Assembly (NCBI RefSeq): GCF_017573545.1
Contig: NZ_JAGEOK010000018.1
Span: 1-64,000 of the forward strand
Direction: 5' to 3'
Source of the DNA: Actinomadura nitritigenes
Lineage (GTDB): Bacteria; Actinomycetota; Actinomycetes; Streptosporangiales; Streptosporangiaceae
DNA length: 64,000 nucleotides
Shown here: piece by piece, positions 31,963 through 40,894 of the stretch
Layout of the letters: each line of letters starts with the position of its first letter
Numbering within the stretch: position 1 is the stretch's first letter
Notes under the pieces: model-generated
Seen by the model: the letters and a program-made list of their open reading frames with translations, nothing else
What the model was told of the DNA's origin: nothing
Databases searched by the model: none
Translations under genes and position numbers: made by a program

Positions 31963-33009
31963 ATGGCCTACGACCTCAGGGACCTGACCGCGGTCATGGA
32001 GGCCGAGAGCGCCGGCGGCGCCCCCTCGCCGGACCTGCTGGACGGCGTCCGCCGCCGCGTCCGGCGCGGCAACCGGCGCCGTGCCGTCGCCGGGGCCCTC
32101 GGCGTCGTGCTGGCGGCCGGGGCCTCCTTCGGGGTCGTCCAGCGGTCCGGGGGACCCGGCGGGCCACCGGGCCCGCAGCAGGGATCGGCGATCACGGGCG
32201 CCGTCGACCGGGCCTTTCCGAAGAGCCGTCCGGTCGAGGGACTGAAGCCGGTGACGGAGAGGCGGTTCGCCTGGTACGGGCGGCTCGCTCGCATCACGTT
32301 CACCCCGACCGGGCCGTACACGATGTTCACGACCTACTGCTCGAACACCGCCACCAGCTTCGAGGTGGTGCACGGAGAGCTGGCGAACGCCGACTGCGGC
32401 GGAGCGCAGTACATGCTCACCACCCCCGGCGTTCCCACCACCGTCCAGATCGCGGTCCTTTCGAGGGACGAGGAGCGGCACCTCGGCGGTGTGAGCGCCC
32501 CCGCCGAGCTCCACCGGTACCTGGCCGGGCGCCGGCCCGTGCCGGGCACCTGGAGCGTCCGCGTCTACAGCGGGCCGTGCGAGTCCGCCAACTGCAGGCT
32601 GATGCGGCGTGTGGCCCCCGCCCCGCAGCTTCCGGTGACGGGGCTGAAGCTGCTGGCACGAGCCTCCGGCACCGCCGACGGCCGCACCCGCACGATGCCG
32701 CTGATGGTGCCGGAGCAGCCGCAGGGCAGGCCGCTGCGGCTGCGGGTGACGTGCGTGGACGGCGCGGCGCGCGCGGTGGTCCGGATCGCCGGCCGCGCGA
32801 AGGTCGTCGAATGCGAGGCCGCCGAGTCGAAGGGCGTCGTCTGGGACACCGAGGCCGCGGGAGGGACGCGCGCCGTCGAGGTCGCCGTGCTGCCGTCCGA
32901 GGCGGCCACGTTGCACAGCACCGTCGGCACCGGCGACGCCGCGCTGGCGAAGCAGATGAAGGGCGTGAAGCCGGACGGGACGTGGACCCTGGAGGTCTAC
33001 GCCCGCTGA
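31963..33009 (+). CDS. Membrane-anchored protein co-expressed with the sigma factor (putative regulator)
   Basis: The 348-residue protein begins with a short cytosolic segment containing LTAVMEAESAGGAPSPDLLDGVRRRVRRGNRRR. One membrane helix (about 40-58) follows, then an approximately 290-residue extracytoplasmic domain rich in beta-strand pattern with several cysteines (YCSN, NADCGG, GPCESANC, VTCVDG, VVECEA). The cytosolic part lacks the HCC zinc motif of ZAS anti-sigma factors. It starts one base after the sigma gene (GTGACATG) with GAGGAGGGGA before it. Role as anti-sigma or signal receptor is inferred from position. Confidence 0.6.
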   Translation: MAYDLRDLTAVMEAESAGGAPSPDLLDGVRRRVRRGNRRRAVAGALGVVLAAGASFGVVQRSGGPGGPPGPQQGSAITGAVDRAFPKSRPVEGLKPVTERRFAWYGRLARITFTPTGPYTMFTTYCSNTATSFEVVHGELANADCGGAQYMLTTPGVPTTVQIAVLSRDEERHLGGVSAPAELHRYLAGRRPVPGTWSVRVYSGPCESANCRLMRRVAPAPQLPVTGLKLLARASGTADGRTRTMPLMVPEQPQGRPLRLRVTCVDGAARAVVRIAGRAKVVECEAAESKGVVWDTEAAGGTRAVEVAVLPSEAATLHSTVGTGDAALAKQMKGVKPDGTWTLEVYAR

Positions 33010-33107
33010 GCCGCGGCCCGCCGGGCCGGGGCGTCGCGTCCCGGCCCGGCTCGCCGAGCGCCGCACGGATCCGCGGAGGCCCAGGTCACGCGGGTTACGC
33101 TCGCGAA

Positions 33108-34604
33108 GTGATCTTGACTGGTGAGCGGCGGGGGGAGCGCCGCCCGGCCGGCCCGGGCGTGCCGCTGACGCGGCGGCGGCTGCTGTCGGCGGCGGGCGCC
33201 GCCACCGCCGCGGCGTTCGCCGCCGAGTTCCTGCCCCCGAACGTGCGCCGCGCGCTGGCCGCCCAGCCGGGGCGGGGGCGGGGGCGGGGGCGGCTGGAGG
33301 ACGTCAAGCACGTGGTGATCCTGATGCAGGAGAACCGCAGCTTCGACCACTACTTCGGGACACTGCCCGGGGTGGCCGGGTTCTCCGACCCGGCCGCGAT
33401 CACGCTGAGCACCGGCCGGTCGGTGTTCCACCAGCCCGACGACGTCAACGAGGCCGGCTACGTGCTGCCCTTCCACCTCGACACGGCGAGGAGCAGCGCG
33501 CAGGCCATCCCGTCCACCAGCCACGCGTGGAGCGTCCAGCACGCGGCCTGGAACAACGGGCGGATGGACGGGTGGCTGGCCGCGCACCGCGCCGCCGACG
33601 GGGCCAACGCCCCCTACGTCATGGGGTACTACACGCGCGAGGACATCCCGTTCCACTACGCGCTGGCCGAGCAGTTCACCGTCTGCGACCGCTACCACTG
33701 CTCCGTGCTCGGCCCGACCTGGCCGAACCGGCTGTACCTGATGACCGCGGGCATCGACCCCGACGGCGACGACGGCGGCCCCGTCACCGGCAACGCCGCC
33801 CCGGAGCCCTACACCTGGGACACCTACCCGGAGGCGCTGACCGAGGCGGGCGTGACCTGGAGGGTGTACCAGGAGGCCGACAACTACGGCTGCAACATCC
33901 TGGAGCCCTTCGCCGCCTACCAGGACGCGCCGACGAGCTCCCCGCTGTACCGGAACGGGATGCGGGCGTACTCGGCGGGCCGGTTCGAGTACGACGCGGC
34001 GAACGACCGGCTGCCGACCGTGTCGTGGATCATCCCGACCAGCTACCAGTCCGAGCACCCGGACTACACGCCCGCCGCGGGCGCCGACTACGTCGCGTCC
34101 AAGATCGACGCGATCGCGTCCAACCCCGACGTGTGGGCCAAGACCGTCTTCATCCTGACCTACGACGAGAACGACGGGCTGTTCGACCACGTCCCGCCGC
34201 CGACCCCGCCGCCCGGCACCGACGGCGAGTTCGTCGACGGCGTGCCGATCGGCGCGGGGTTCCGGGTCCCGTGCGTCATCGTGTCGCCGTGGACGCGCGG
34301 CGGCTGGATCGCCGGCGAGCCGTTCGACCACACCTCCCCACTGCGGTTCCTGGAGCGGCTCACCGGCGTGGAGATCCCGAACATCAGCGACTGGCGCCGC
34401 GCCGCGTTCGGCGACCTGACGTCGGCGTTCGACTTCGGGAGGCGGCCCGGCGGGCAGGACGCGTTCCCGATCCTGCCCGGCACCAAGAAGCCCCTCGCCG
34501 ACGCGGTCGCCGGCGTCACGTCCCTCCCGCCGCCCGCGCTTCCCGGCGCGGACCAGACCCCGCCCGTCCAGGAGCACGGCCCGCGGCCCCGCCCGCGGCG
34601 CTGA
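33108..34604 (+). CDS. Tat-exported phospholipase C/acid-phosphatase-like phosphoesterase
   Basis: The 498-residue product has a twin-arginine-like signal (LTRRRLLSAAGAATAAAFAAEF), then KHVVILMQENRSFDHYFGTLPGV, the metal/nucleophile block of the bacterial phospholipase C family. YDENDGLFDHVPPP and later GFRVPCVIVSPWTRGG and FDHTSPLRFLE follow. It should cleave phosphodiesters outside the cell, either phospholipid head groups or other phosphate esters. The GTG at 33108 lacks a Shine-Dalgarno but follows TTACGCT by 6 bases, hinting at a leaderless transcript; GTG 33159 is an alternative nearer the twin arginines. Confidence 0.88.
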   Translation: MILTGERRGERRPAGPGVPLTRRRLLSAAGAATAAAFAAEFLPPNVRRALAAQPGRGRGRGRLEDVKHVVILMQENRSFDHYFGTLPGVAGFSDPAAITLSTGRSVFHQPDDVNEAGYVLPFHLDTARSSAQAIPSTSHAWSVQHAAWNNGRMDGWLAAHRAADGANAPYVMGYYTREDIPFHYALAEQFTVCDRYHCSVLGPTWPNRLYLMTAGIDPDGDDGGPVTGNAAPEPYTWDTYPEALTEAGVTWRVYQEADNYGCNILEPFAAYQDAPTSSPLYRNGMRAYSAGRFEYDAANDRLPTVSWIIPTSYQSEHPDYTPAAGADYVASKIDAIASNPDVWAKTVFILTYDENDGLFDHVPPPTPPPGTDGEFVDGVPIGAGFRVPCVIVSPWTRGGWIAGEPFDHTSPLRFLERLTGVEIPNISDWRRAAFGDLTSAFDFGRRPGGQDAFPILPGTKKPLADAVAGVTSLPPPALPGADQTPPVQEHGPRPRPRR

Positions 34605-34632
34605 ACCGCACCGACAGCGACAGGAGACCGAC

Positions 34633-35826
34633 ATGGTGCGAGGACTGCGAGGGCTCGGCCTCGCAGCGGCGTGCGCCGCCGCGGGCACGGCGCTGATCGC
34701 CGCGCCCGCGGCGTCCACCGCGGCGCCGGGTCCGGACCCGGGCGCCGGGCCGTCCGGCGAGCAGGGCGTCCAGCCGGGCGCCCCGTCCTGGGCGGCGTTC
34801 GTTCCGCCCGCGCCGCGGCCGCCGGGGGCCCCGCCGTCCCGTCCGGTCCGGCCGAGCGTCCCGCACGCGCCGTCGCCGTGGGTGCGCGGCCGGCCCGCGG
34901 GGGCCGGGTACACCGCCTACATCGCGCTGGCCGGCGCCGGCCGGGTCGCCCGGGTGGACGTCGCCGCCCACACCGTCACCTCGACCGCGATCCGCGCCGA
35001 CACCGCCGAGGGGGTCGCCGTCACCCCGGACGCCCGGAAGGTGTACGTCGCGGCCACCGGCCGGTACCAGGTGATCGCGGTGGACGCGGCCACGCTGCGG
35101 GCGACGCCGATCGTGGTGGGCGCCCACCCGCAGGACGTCGCCGTCTCACCGGACGGCTCGCAGGCGTACGCGGCCGTCACCGGCGGCGACACCGGCCCGG
35201 GCGGGTCCAGCACGGTCGCCGCCATCGACACCCGGACCGACACCGTCACCCGGTGGATCGACGTCGGCGCGGCGCCGCGCCGGATCGCGTTCGCGCCGGA
35301 CGGGAAGGACGCCTACGTCACGACGGCGCGCGGCCTCGCCGTCATCGACACGGCGAAGGGCGAGGTGGCGGGGAAGGTCCCCGGCGTCCCGGACGCGCAG
35401 GGCGTCGCCGTGAGCGCCGACGGCTCCCGCGTGTACGCGACGCGGCCGGACGCGGACCTGCTGTACGTGGTGGACGCGGCGCGCCGCGCGGTGACCCGCC
35501 GGGTGGAGGCGGGCGCGGAACCCTGGGCGGTCGCCGTCACCCCGGACGGCCGGAAGGTCTACGTCGCGGACATGAACTCCGACTCGGCCGGCGTCTACGA
35601 CGCGACGGGCCGCAGGCACCTCGCGGACGTGCCGGTGGGCCGGCGTCCCGCGTCCGTCGCGGCGACGCCGGACGGCTCGGAGGTCTGGGTGGGCAACGGC
35701 ATGACGGGCACGGTCTCGGTCATCGACACCTCCGCCGACGAGGTCGTCACGACGGTCCGCGGCGGCCCCCCGAGCACGACCCTGGGCGCCGGCCCTCTCG
35801 ACATCGCGTTCGTCCGCAACCCCTGA
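34633..35826 (+). CDS. Secreted YncE-like beta-propeller repeat protein
   Basis: The 397-residue precursor has a Sec signal peptide (LAAACAAAGTALIAAPAAST) and a proline-rich linker to about residue 90. Seven-bladed-propeller repeats of about 42 residues follow, with YVA and DTxT/DPxxxxV motifs (GVAVTPDARKVYVAATG, DVAVSPDGSQAYAAVTG, GVAVSADGSRVYATRPD, AVAVTPDGRKVYVADMN, SVAATPDGSEVWVGNGM). These YVTN/NHL-type propellers bind proteins or cofactors; no catalytic residues are evident. It starts 28 bases after the phosphoesterase gene with GGAG before the ATG, so the two may be co-transcribed. Confidence 0.85.
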   Translation: MVRGLRGLGLAAACAAAGTALIAAPAASTAAPGPDPGAGPSGEQGVQPGAPSWAAFVPPAPRPPGAPPSRPVRPSVPHAPSPWVRGRPAGAGYTAYIALAGAGRVARVDVAAHTVTSTAIRADTAEGVAVTPDARKVYVAATGRYQVIAVDAATLRATPIVVGAHPQDVAVSPDGSQAYAAVTGGDTGPGGSSTVAAIDTRTDTVTRWIDVGAAPRRIAFAPDGKDAYVTTARGLAVIDTAKGEVAGKVPGVPDAQGVAVSADGSRVYATRPDADLLYVVDAARRAVTRRVEAGAEPWAVAVTPDGRKVYVADMNSDSAGVYDATGRRHLADVPVGRRPASVAATPDGSEVWVGNGMTGTVSVIDTSADEVVTTVRGGPPSTTLGAGPLDIAFVRNP

Positions 35827-35830
35827 CGAT

Positions 35831-35851
35831 CCCGCGTCCACTCGCCGCGGG
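35831..35851. terminator. Possible hairpin between convergent genes
   Basis: CCCGCG (35831-35836) and CGCGGG (35846-35851) form a short stem between the propeller stop and the NhaA-fusion stop. It is only 6 bases long, so this is a weak call. Confidence 0.3.
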
Positions 35852-35860
35852 TCGACGAGG

Positions 35861-37753
35861 CTAGGCGCGGATGGCGGCGAGCTTGCGGGCGATGCGGACG
35901 GCGTGCTGCAGGTTCTCCAGGTCGTAGGCGCCGTGGTGGCGGCGCCCGTTGACGAAGAACGTCGGGGTGCCGGAGACGCCGCTGAGGTCGGCGGAGTCGA
36001 CGTCCTCGGCGATCCGGGCCGAGCCCGCGGACCGGCGCATGTCGTCGCGGAACCGCGCCAGGTCCAGGCCGAGCTCGCCCGCGTACCGGACGAGGTCCTT
36101 GGCCTGGAGCGCGTCCTGGTGCCGGAAGAGCAGGTCGTGCATCTCCCAGAACGCGTCCTGCGCGGCGGCGGCCTCGGCGGCCTGCGCCGCGAGGTGCGCC
36201 TGCGGGTGGACGTCGGTGAGCGGCAGGTGCCGCCACACGTACCGGACGTCGCCCTGCCCCGCGAGCAGCTCGCGGATCACCGGCTCGGCCTGGCCGCAGT
36301 ACGGGCATTCGAAGTCGCCGTACTCGACCACGGTGACCGGCGCGCGGTGCGGGCCGCGGACGTGGTCGCGCTCCGGGTCGACCGGGGCGGCCAGGTCGAT
36401 CACGGTCTGCGCCGTGCCGAGCAGCGCGACCACCCGCGGCCGGGCGGGCAGCAGCGCCGTCACCCGGACGACGAGCCAGGTCAGCACCGTCGCCAGCAGC
36501 GCCGCCGACAGGATGCCGACCTTCGCCTCGGCGAGCCGGTCGCCGGTGAACGCCAGCGTCGCGATCAGCAGCGCGGCGGTGAAGCCGATCCCGGCGATGG
36601 CGCCGCCGCCCCCGACCGCCGCCCACCCGACCGGCGGCCGGAGCCGGCCCCGGCTCACCACCGCCACCAGCCAGGACAGCCCGAGGATGCCGACCGGTTT
36701 GCCGATCACGTACCCGGCCACGATGCCCAGCGTCACCGGCGAGGTGAAGGCGTGCCGGAGGAACCCGGCGCTCACCGGGATCCCCGCGTTGGCGAGCGCG
36801 AACAGCGGGACGATCACGTAGCTGGTCCACGGGTGGTACAGCTGCTGGAGCCGCTCGTTCGGCGAGATCGCCGCGGCGACGCCCGTCCGCGCCGACCGGG
36901 CCAGCTCCGGCGTGGGCTGCTCGCGGAACAGCCGGAACACCTCGCTGGCCCGCTCCAGGTCGGTGCGGGCGGCCGGGTAGGCGTAGGTGAGCAGGCCCAT
37001 GGCCAGGCCGACGACGATCGGCTCGACGCCGGAGGAGTTCAGCGCCAGCCACGCCGCGGCGCCGAGCACCGCGTACACCGCGATCCGGGACACGCCCGCC
37101 GCGCGGACCAGCAGGGTCACGCCGAGCAGGCCGACCGCGATCAGCAGCGGCCCGGCCTTGACGTCCTCGCTGTAGACGGTCGCGATCACCAGCAGCGCGA
37201 CCAGGTCGTCGACGACGGTGACGGTGAGCAGGTAGGCGTGCAGCCGGCCCGGGAACCGCTTGCCGACCAGCGTCAGCACGCCGAGCGCGAACGCCGTGTC
37301 GGTGGACATCGCGGTGCCCCACCCGTGCAGGGCCGGGCCGCCCGCGTTGATCGCGAGGTAGATCGCCACCGGGACGACCATGCCGCCGATCCCGGCGGCG
37401 AGCGGCAGCGCGAGCCGCCGCCGCTCGCGCAGCTCGCCCATGTCGAACTCGCGGCGCGCCTCCAGCCCGACGACGAAGAAGAACAGCGTCATCAGCCCGC
37501 TGTTGATCCAGGTCCGCAGGTCCATCGAGAGGGCGTGGCGGCCGGCGCGCAGCGACGCCTGCGTCCCCCAGAACGCCTCATAGGACGAGACGGAGACGTT
37601 CGCCCACACGAGCGCCGCGATGGTCGCGGCCAGCAGCACGACCGCGCCGCCGGTCTCGGTGCGCAGGAACTCCCGCAGCGGCGTCTGCAGGCTACGGGCC
37701 CACGCCGTCCGGTCCGACAGCGGCCCGGCGGATCCCTCCTGGCTCTCCGTCAT
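35861..37753 (-). CDS. nhaA: NhaA-type Na+/H+ antiporter fused to a C-terminal DsbA-like thioredoxin domain
   Basis: The 630-residue protein has a complete NhaA membrane domain (about 1-440). It includes [13 protein letters not shown], the ion-binding Asp pair in [14 protein letters not shown] and [16 protein letters not shown] near the end. A short linker leads to a DsbA/DSBA-thioredoxin fold: [13 protein letters not shown] with redox CPYC at 483-486, and the cis-proline loop [10 protein letters not shown]. The antiporter should exchange Na+ for H+ at the membrane. The thioredoxin half could be a redox sensor or regulatory domain. I find no stop or frameshift between the halves. Confidence 0.92.
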   Translation of the reverse strand: MTESQEGSAGPLSDRTAWARSLQTPLREFLRTETGGAVVLLAATIAALVWANVSVSSYEAFWGTQASLRAGRHALSMDLRTWINSGLMTLFFFVVGLEARREFDMGELRERRRLALPLAAGIGGMVVPVAIYLAINAGGPALHGWGTAMSTDTAFALGVLTLVGKRFPGRLHAYLLTVTVVDDLVALLVIATVYSEDVKAGPLLIAVGLLGVTLLVRAAGVSRIAVYAVLGAAAWLALNSSGVEPIVVGLAMGLLTYAYPAARTDLERASEVFRLFREQPTPELARSARTGVAAAISPNERLQQLYHPWTSYVIVPLFALANAGIPVSAGFLRHAFTSPVTLGIVAGYVIGKPVGILGLSWLVAVVSRGRLRPPVGWAAVGGGGAIAGIGFTAALLIATLAFTGDRLAEAKVGILSAALLATVLTWLVVRVTALLPARPRVVALLGTAQTVIDLAAPVDPERDHVRGPHRAPVTVVEYGDFECPYCGQAEPVIRELLAGQGDVRYVWRHLPLTDVHPQAHLAAQAAEAAAAQDAFWEMHDLLFRHQDALQAKDLVRYAGELGLDLARFRDDMRRSAGSARIAEDVDSADLSGVSGTPTFFVNGRRHHGAYDLENLQHAVRIARKLAAIRA

Positions 37754-37915
37754 GGCAGCATCGTCATCGCGGCATCATCACCCGATCGTCCCGGCCGGAG
37801 CGGCGGCCCGCAGACCGGGCCCCAGAGGTGCGCATACCCCATGATCGTCGGGCCGGAACCGGCGGGCGCGCACCGGTCCGCCGGGCGCGCACGACCCGGC
37901 GGGCGGGCGGCCGGG

Positions 37916-38512
37916 TCAGCCGATGTGCGGACGGTCCAGCCGGGCCCACGCGGCGTCCCACATCTCCTCGCGGTCGCGGTCGCAGCGGCGGCGGACGAGC
38001 AGGTAGACGGCGAGGGGCGGCAGCGCCGCGCCGCCGGCGGCGCCCGCGCCGGCGAAGACGGCGCCCGCCACGGTGTCGGTGCGGTCCTGCGGCCGCCGCG
38101 ACATCTCGCCCCGCGCGTCCACCCAGATCCGCAGCGCCGCCCCGAGCCGCGCCGTCCGCCCGGCGGCGATCACCGCCGAGTGCTCCCGGCCGTCCGGGGC
38201 GTTCCAGGCCAGCCGGGCGTAGGTGTAGCGCTGCTCGCCGTCGTCCTGCTTCTCGATGCCCGCCACGCGTGCCGTGACCCGGTGGTGCCCGGCCGCCTCC
38301 GCGCGCTCCGCCCGGATCCCGGCGGCGTAGGCGATGGACGCCGCGCACGCGCACGCGGGCGCCGCCACCGCGGCGAACACCGCCACCGCGCCGATCCCGA
38401 CCGCGCGCTGCCGCCGGTCGACGCCGCGCCGCAGCGGGTTGCGCTCGAAGCCGAGCCGGCGGCGCAGCCGCAGCAGGGCCGCCCGGGCGCGGCGCGCACG
38501 AAGGCTGATCAT
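37916..38512 (-). CDS. Rv1733c-like membrane protein
   Basis: The 198-residue protein has two transmembrane helices (about 40-62 and 147-168) enclosing an extracytoplasmic domain with VTARVAGIEKQDDGEQRYTYARLAW. A cytosolic arginine-rich start (RRLGFERNPLRRGVDRRQR) precedes the first helix. The NPLRR-x-D-R-x-QR motif before the first helix is characteristic of the Rv1733c family of uncharacterised actinobacterial membrane proteins. The ATG at 38512 follows GGGGGAGGG. The CBS gene ends 28 bases upstream on the same strand, so they may be co-transcribed. Confidence 0.75.
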   Translation of the reverse strand: MISLRARRARAALLRLRRRLGFERNPLRRGVDRRQRAVGIGAVAVFAAVAAPACACAASIAYAAGIRAERAEAAGHHRVTARVAGIEKQDDGEQRYTYARLAWNAPDGREHSAVIAAGRTARLGAALRIWVDARGEMSRRPQDRTDTVAGAVFAGAGAAGGAALPPLAVYLLVRRRCDRDREEMWDAAWARLDRPHIG

Positions 38513-38540
38513 GGCTCCCTCCCCCGACGGGTCCATCGTC

Positions 38541-39170
38541 TCAGCCGGTCCCGCCGGGGGCCCCGCCGGGTTCGGGGGTGCGCACCGACACGCGGGTGAC
38601 GCCGGGAACCGTCCGGGCCAGCACGTCCGCGACGCGCCGTGCCGCCTCGTCGGCCGGACCGGTCAGCACCACCACGCCGTCGCGCACCGACACCTCCCAG
38701 GCGTGCCCGCCGGGACCGTACTCGTTGATGGCGGCGAGCACGTCGTCCCGGATCCGGGCGTCGCCGCGGGCGAGCAGCGCGATCAGGTCGCGGCGGCTGA
38801 CGATGCCGGCGAGCACCGCGCCGTCCAGCACCGGGACGCTCTTGTGCCGGGTCCGCATCATCGTCTCGGCGAGCTCGGCGACGTCGGTGGTGGGCCGCGC
38901 GGTCACCACGTCCGGCGTCATGACCTCCTCGACGAGCCGCGGCGGGGGCGCGGCCGGGGTGGCGACGGGGCGGGAGAACGCCCGCGGGTCGGCCTCGAAC
39001 GCGCCGCGCAGCAGGTCCATCTCGCTGACGATCCCGACGAGCCGGCCGTTGCCGTCGACGACGGGCAGCGCGGTGATGTCGTGCTCGTGCAGGACCCGGA
39101 CGGCCTGGCGGACCGTGGCCGTCCGCGGGACCGTCACGACGGGCGAGGTCATCGCCTCTCGGACCAGCAT
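38541..39170 (-). CDS. CBS-pair and BON domain protein
   Basis: The 209-residue protein has a tandem CBS pair (about 1-60 VREAMTSPVVTVPRTATVRQ, and 80-135 VEEVMTPDVVTARPTTDVAE). A C-terminal BON-like domain follows (about 138-198), ending ...VRDGVVVLTGPADEAARRVADVLARTVPGVTRV. CBS pairs bind adenosyl ligands and report energy state; BON domains bind membranes or partners. This architecture is common in actinobacterial stress proteins. The ATG is at 39168-39170; the glycosyltransferase gene lies 70 bases upstream on the same strand. Confidence 0.88.
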   Translation of the reverse strand: MLVREAMTSPVVTVPRTATVRQAVRVLHEHDITALPVVDGNGRLVGIVSEMDLLRGAFEADPRAFSRPVATPAAPPPRLVEEVMTPDVVTARPTTDVAELAETMMRTRHKSVPVLDGAVLAGIVSRRDLIALLARGDARIRDDVLAAINEYGPGGHAWEVSVRDGVVVLTGPADEAARRVADVLARTVPGVTRVSVRTPEPGGAPGGTG

Positions 39171-39240
39171 GGCGCCCTCTCCTTCAGCGTGTCGTCCTGT
39201 CTACATCTCCAGCACCGCGCGGTGCATGCGCCGCGCGGGC

Positions 39241-40863
39241 CTACCGCGTCCCGGGTGCGGGCCTTTGGTAGATGGTGATGGAGTGGCCCACCTCGTCGAT
39301 CGGCTCGCTCGTTCCGATGAGGGCGAGTATGCGGGGATCGGCCTTGTCGATCCAGCTGTCGGACACCGCGAGGATGCCGCGGACCCGGTCCGGCGGGACC
39401 GCGAGCGGGTCGGCGGCGCTGATCCCGTAGCTCGCCGGGACGCCGCTGCCCTTGTAGGCGAGCCAGACCGGCCGCCCGGCGTACCGGTCGCGGAGCCGGT
39501 CGGCGAGGCGCCCGAGGTCCTGGCCCCAGTCCACGTTGGAGTCGTGGAGGCGCAGGTGCGTCCTGGACGGCCCGCCGAACGCCTCGTTCGAGTACGGCAG
39601 GTAGTACGGGAACGTCCGGACGGAGCTGACCGCGACGGCCAGCGCCAGCGCGGCCGCCGCCGCGGGCGTCCACCGCCACGGGAACGCGGCGGCGCAGCCC
39701 GCCGCGACCGCCAGGAAGACCGGGACGAAGATGGCATACCGGACGCCCAGGTCGCGGGACCCGGCCATCGCGGCGGCCAGCAGCACCGCGGCGGGGAGGA
39801 GCACGTACGGGGCGGCCGGGCGCAGGCGCCGCACCGACAGCATGGCCGCCGCGCCCGCGAGCCACAGCGCGAGCATCCCCAGCGGCGTCTTCACCAGCAG
39901 CGCGGCCGGCAGGTAGTACCAGAGCGAGCCCTGGTAGTGGCGGCCGAACAGGAACCCGGTCCAGGTCGCGTCCTCGAACCCGAACTGGAGGCGCATCCCG
40001 TCGCGGTACGGCCGGGGGAAGGGCGCCGCGCCGGCGAGGAGCCCCCGGACGCCGCCGATCGAGGGCAGGCCCGGCGGTGCCGTCCACCGCAGCCGCGGGT
40101 CGACGGCCAGGTAGGTCGCCCACACCACCGCGACCGCGACCGCCGCGACCCCGGCCGCCGCCGCGGCGGCGCGCAGCACCGCCTTCCCCGCCGTCCCGCC
40201 GTCCCCGCGGCGGGACGCCGACCAGACCGGCACGGCCGCGAGGGCCGCCAGCACCGGGACGGCCGCGAGCGTGTTCATCTTGGTGGCGAGCGCCGCCCCC
40301 AGCGCGGCGCCGGCGAGCGGCAGGTACGGCAGGGGCCGGTCGCGCGCCCGCCACAGCAGCCACGCGGCCGTGAGGACGAACCCGGCCGCCGCCACGTCCA
40401 GCGTGGCGAGCGACCCGTGCGCGATGACGTCAGGCGAGAAGGCGTACAGGCCGAGCGCGAGCAGCCCGGCCGCCGTGCCCGCGAGGTCGCGCGCGAAGGC
40501 GAGGACGACCAGCCCGAACAGCAGCGTCAGCGCGATCATCGGGAGCCGGGCGGCGAGCATCACCCGGCCGGGGTCGTTGCCCGAGGCGTACAGCAGGTGC
40601 TGCCCGACCGCCTCCTCCGGGCCGGTGTAGGACCGGTCGAGGCGGACGCCCGCCGCCTCCGTCCCGATCCCGATGATCAGCTTGCCGAGCGGCGGATGCT
40701 CCGGGTTGTCGCGCAGGTCGTGCTCGCGCAGGTACAGCACGGACGCCCCGACGTACACCGGCTCGTCGATCGTCGGCGTCTGCTGCACGGCGGCCGTGAC
40801 CATCGCCGCGGCCATCGCGGTCAGCAGCGCGGCCACGGCGAGCGCCACCGCCGCCGGCCTCAT
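39241..40863 (-). CDS. PMT-like (dolichyl-phosphate-mannose-protein mannosyltransferase family) membrane glycosyltransferase
   Basis: The 540-residue protein has about ten to twelve hydrophobic helices. Its large first outer loop carries the acidic pair in TIDEPVYVGASVLYL and then the DNPEHPPLGKLIIG motif of GT39/GT83-like C-type glycosyltransferases. A soluble C-terminal domain (HDSNVDWGQDLGRLADRLR) is typical of this group in actinomycetes. It should use a polyprenyl-phosphate sugar on the outer face of the membrane to modify proteins or polymers. GGTGGGAGG precedes the ATG. The LtaS-like gene ends 31 bases upstream, pointing to a joint envelope function. Confidence 0.82.
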   Translation of the reverse strand: MRPAAVALAVAALLTAMAAAMVTAAVQQTPTIDEPVYVGASVLYLREHDLRDNPEHPPLGKLIIGIGTEAAGVRLDRSYTGPEEAVGQHLLYASGNDPGRVMLAARLPMIALTLLFGLVVLAFARDLAGTAAGLLALGLYAFSPDVIAHGSLATLDVAAAGFVLTAAWLLWRARDRPLPYLPLAGAALGAALATKMNTLAAVPVLAALAAVPVWSASRRGDGGTAGKAVLRAAAAAAGVAAVAVAVVWATYLAVDPRLRWTAPPGLPSIGGVRGLLAGAAPFPRPYRDGMRLQFGFEDATWTGFLFGRHYQGSLWYYLPAALLVKTPLGMLALWLAGAAAMLSVRRLRPAAPYVLLPAAVLLAAAMAGSRDLGVRYAIFVPVFLAVAAGCAAAFPWRWTPAAAAALALAVAVSSVRTFPYYLPYSNEAFGGPSRTHLRLHDSNVDWGQDLGRLADRLRDRYAGRPVWLAYKGSGVPASYGISAADPLAVPPDRVRGILAVSDSWIDKADPRILALIGTSEPIDEVGHSITIYQRPAPGTR

Positions 40864-40894
40864 CCTCCCAACCTCCCACCATCGGGGCGCGGCG

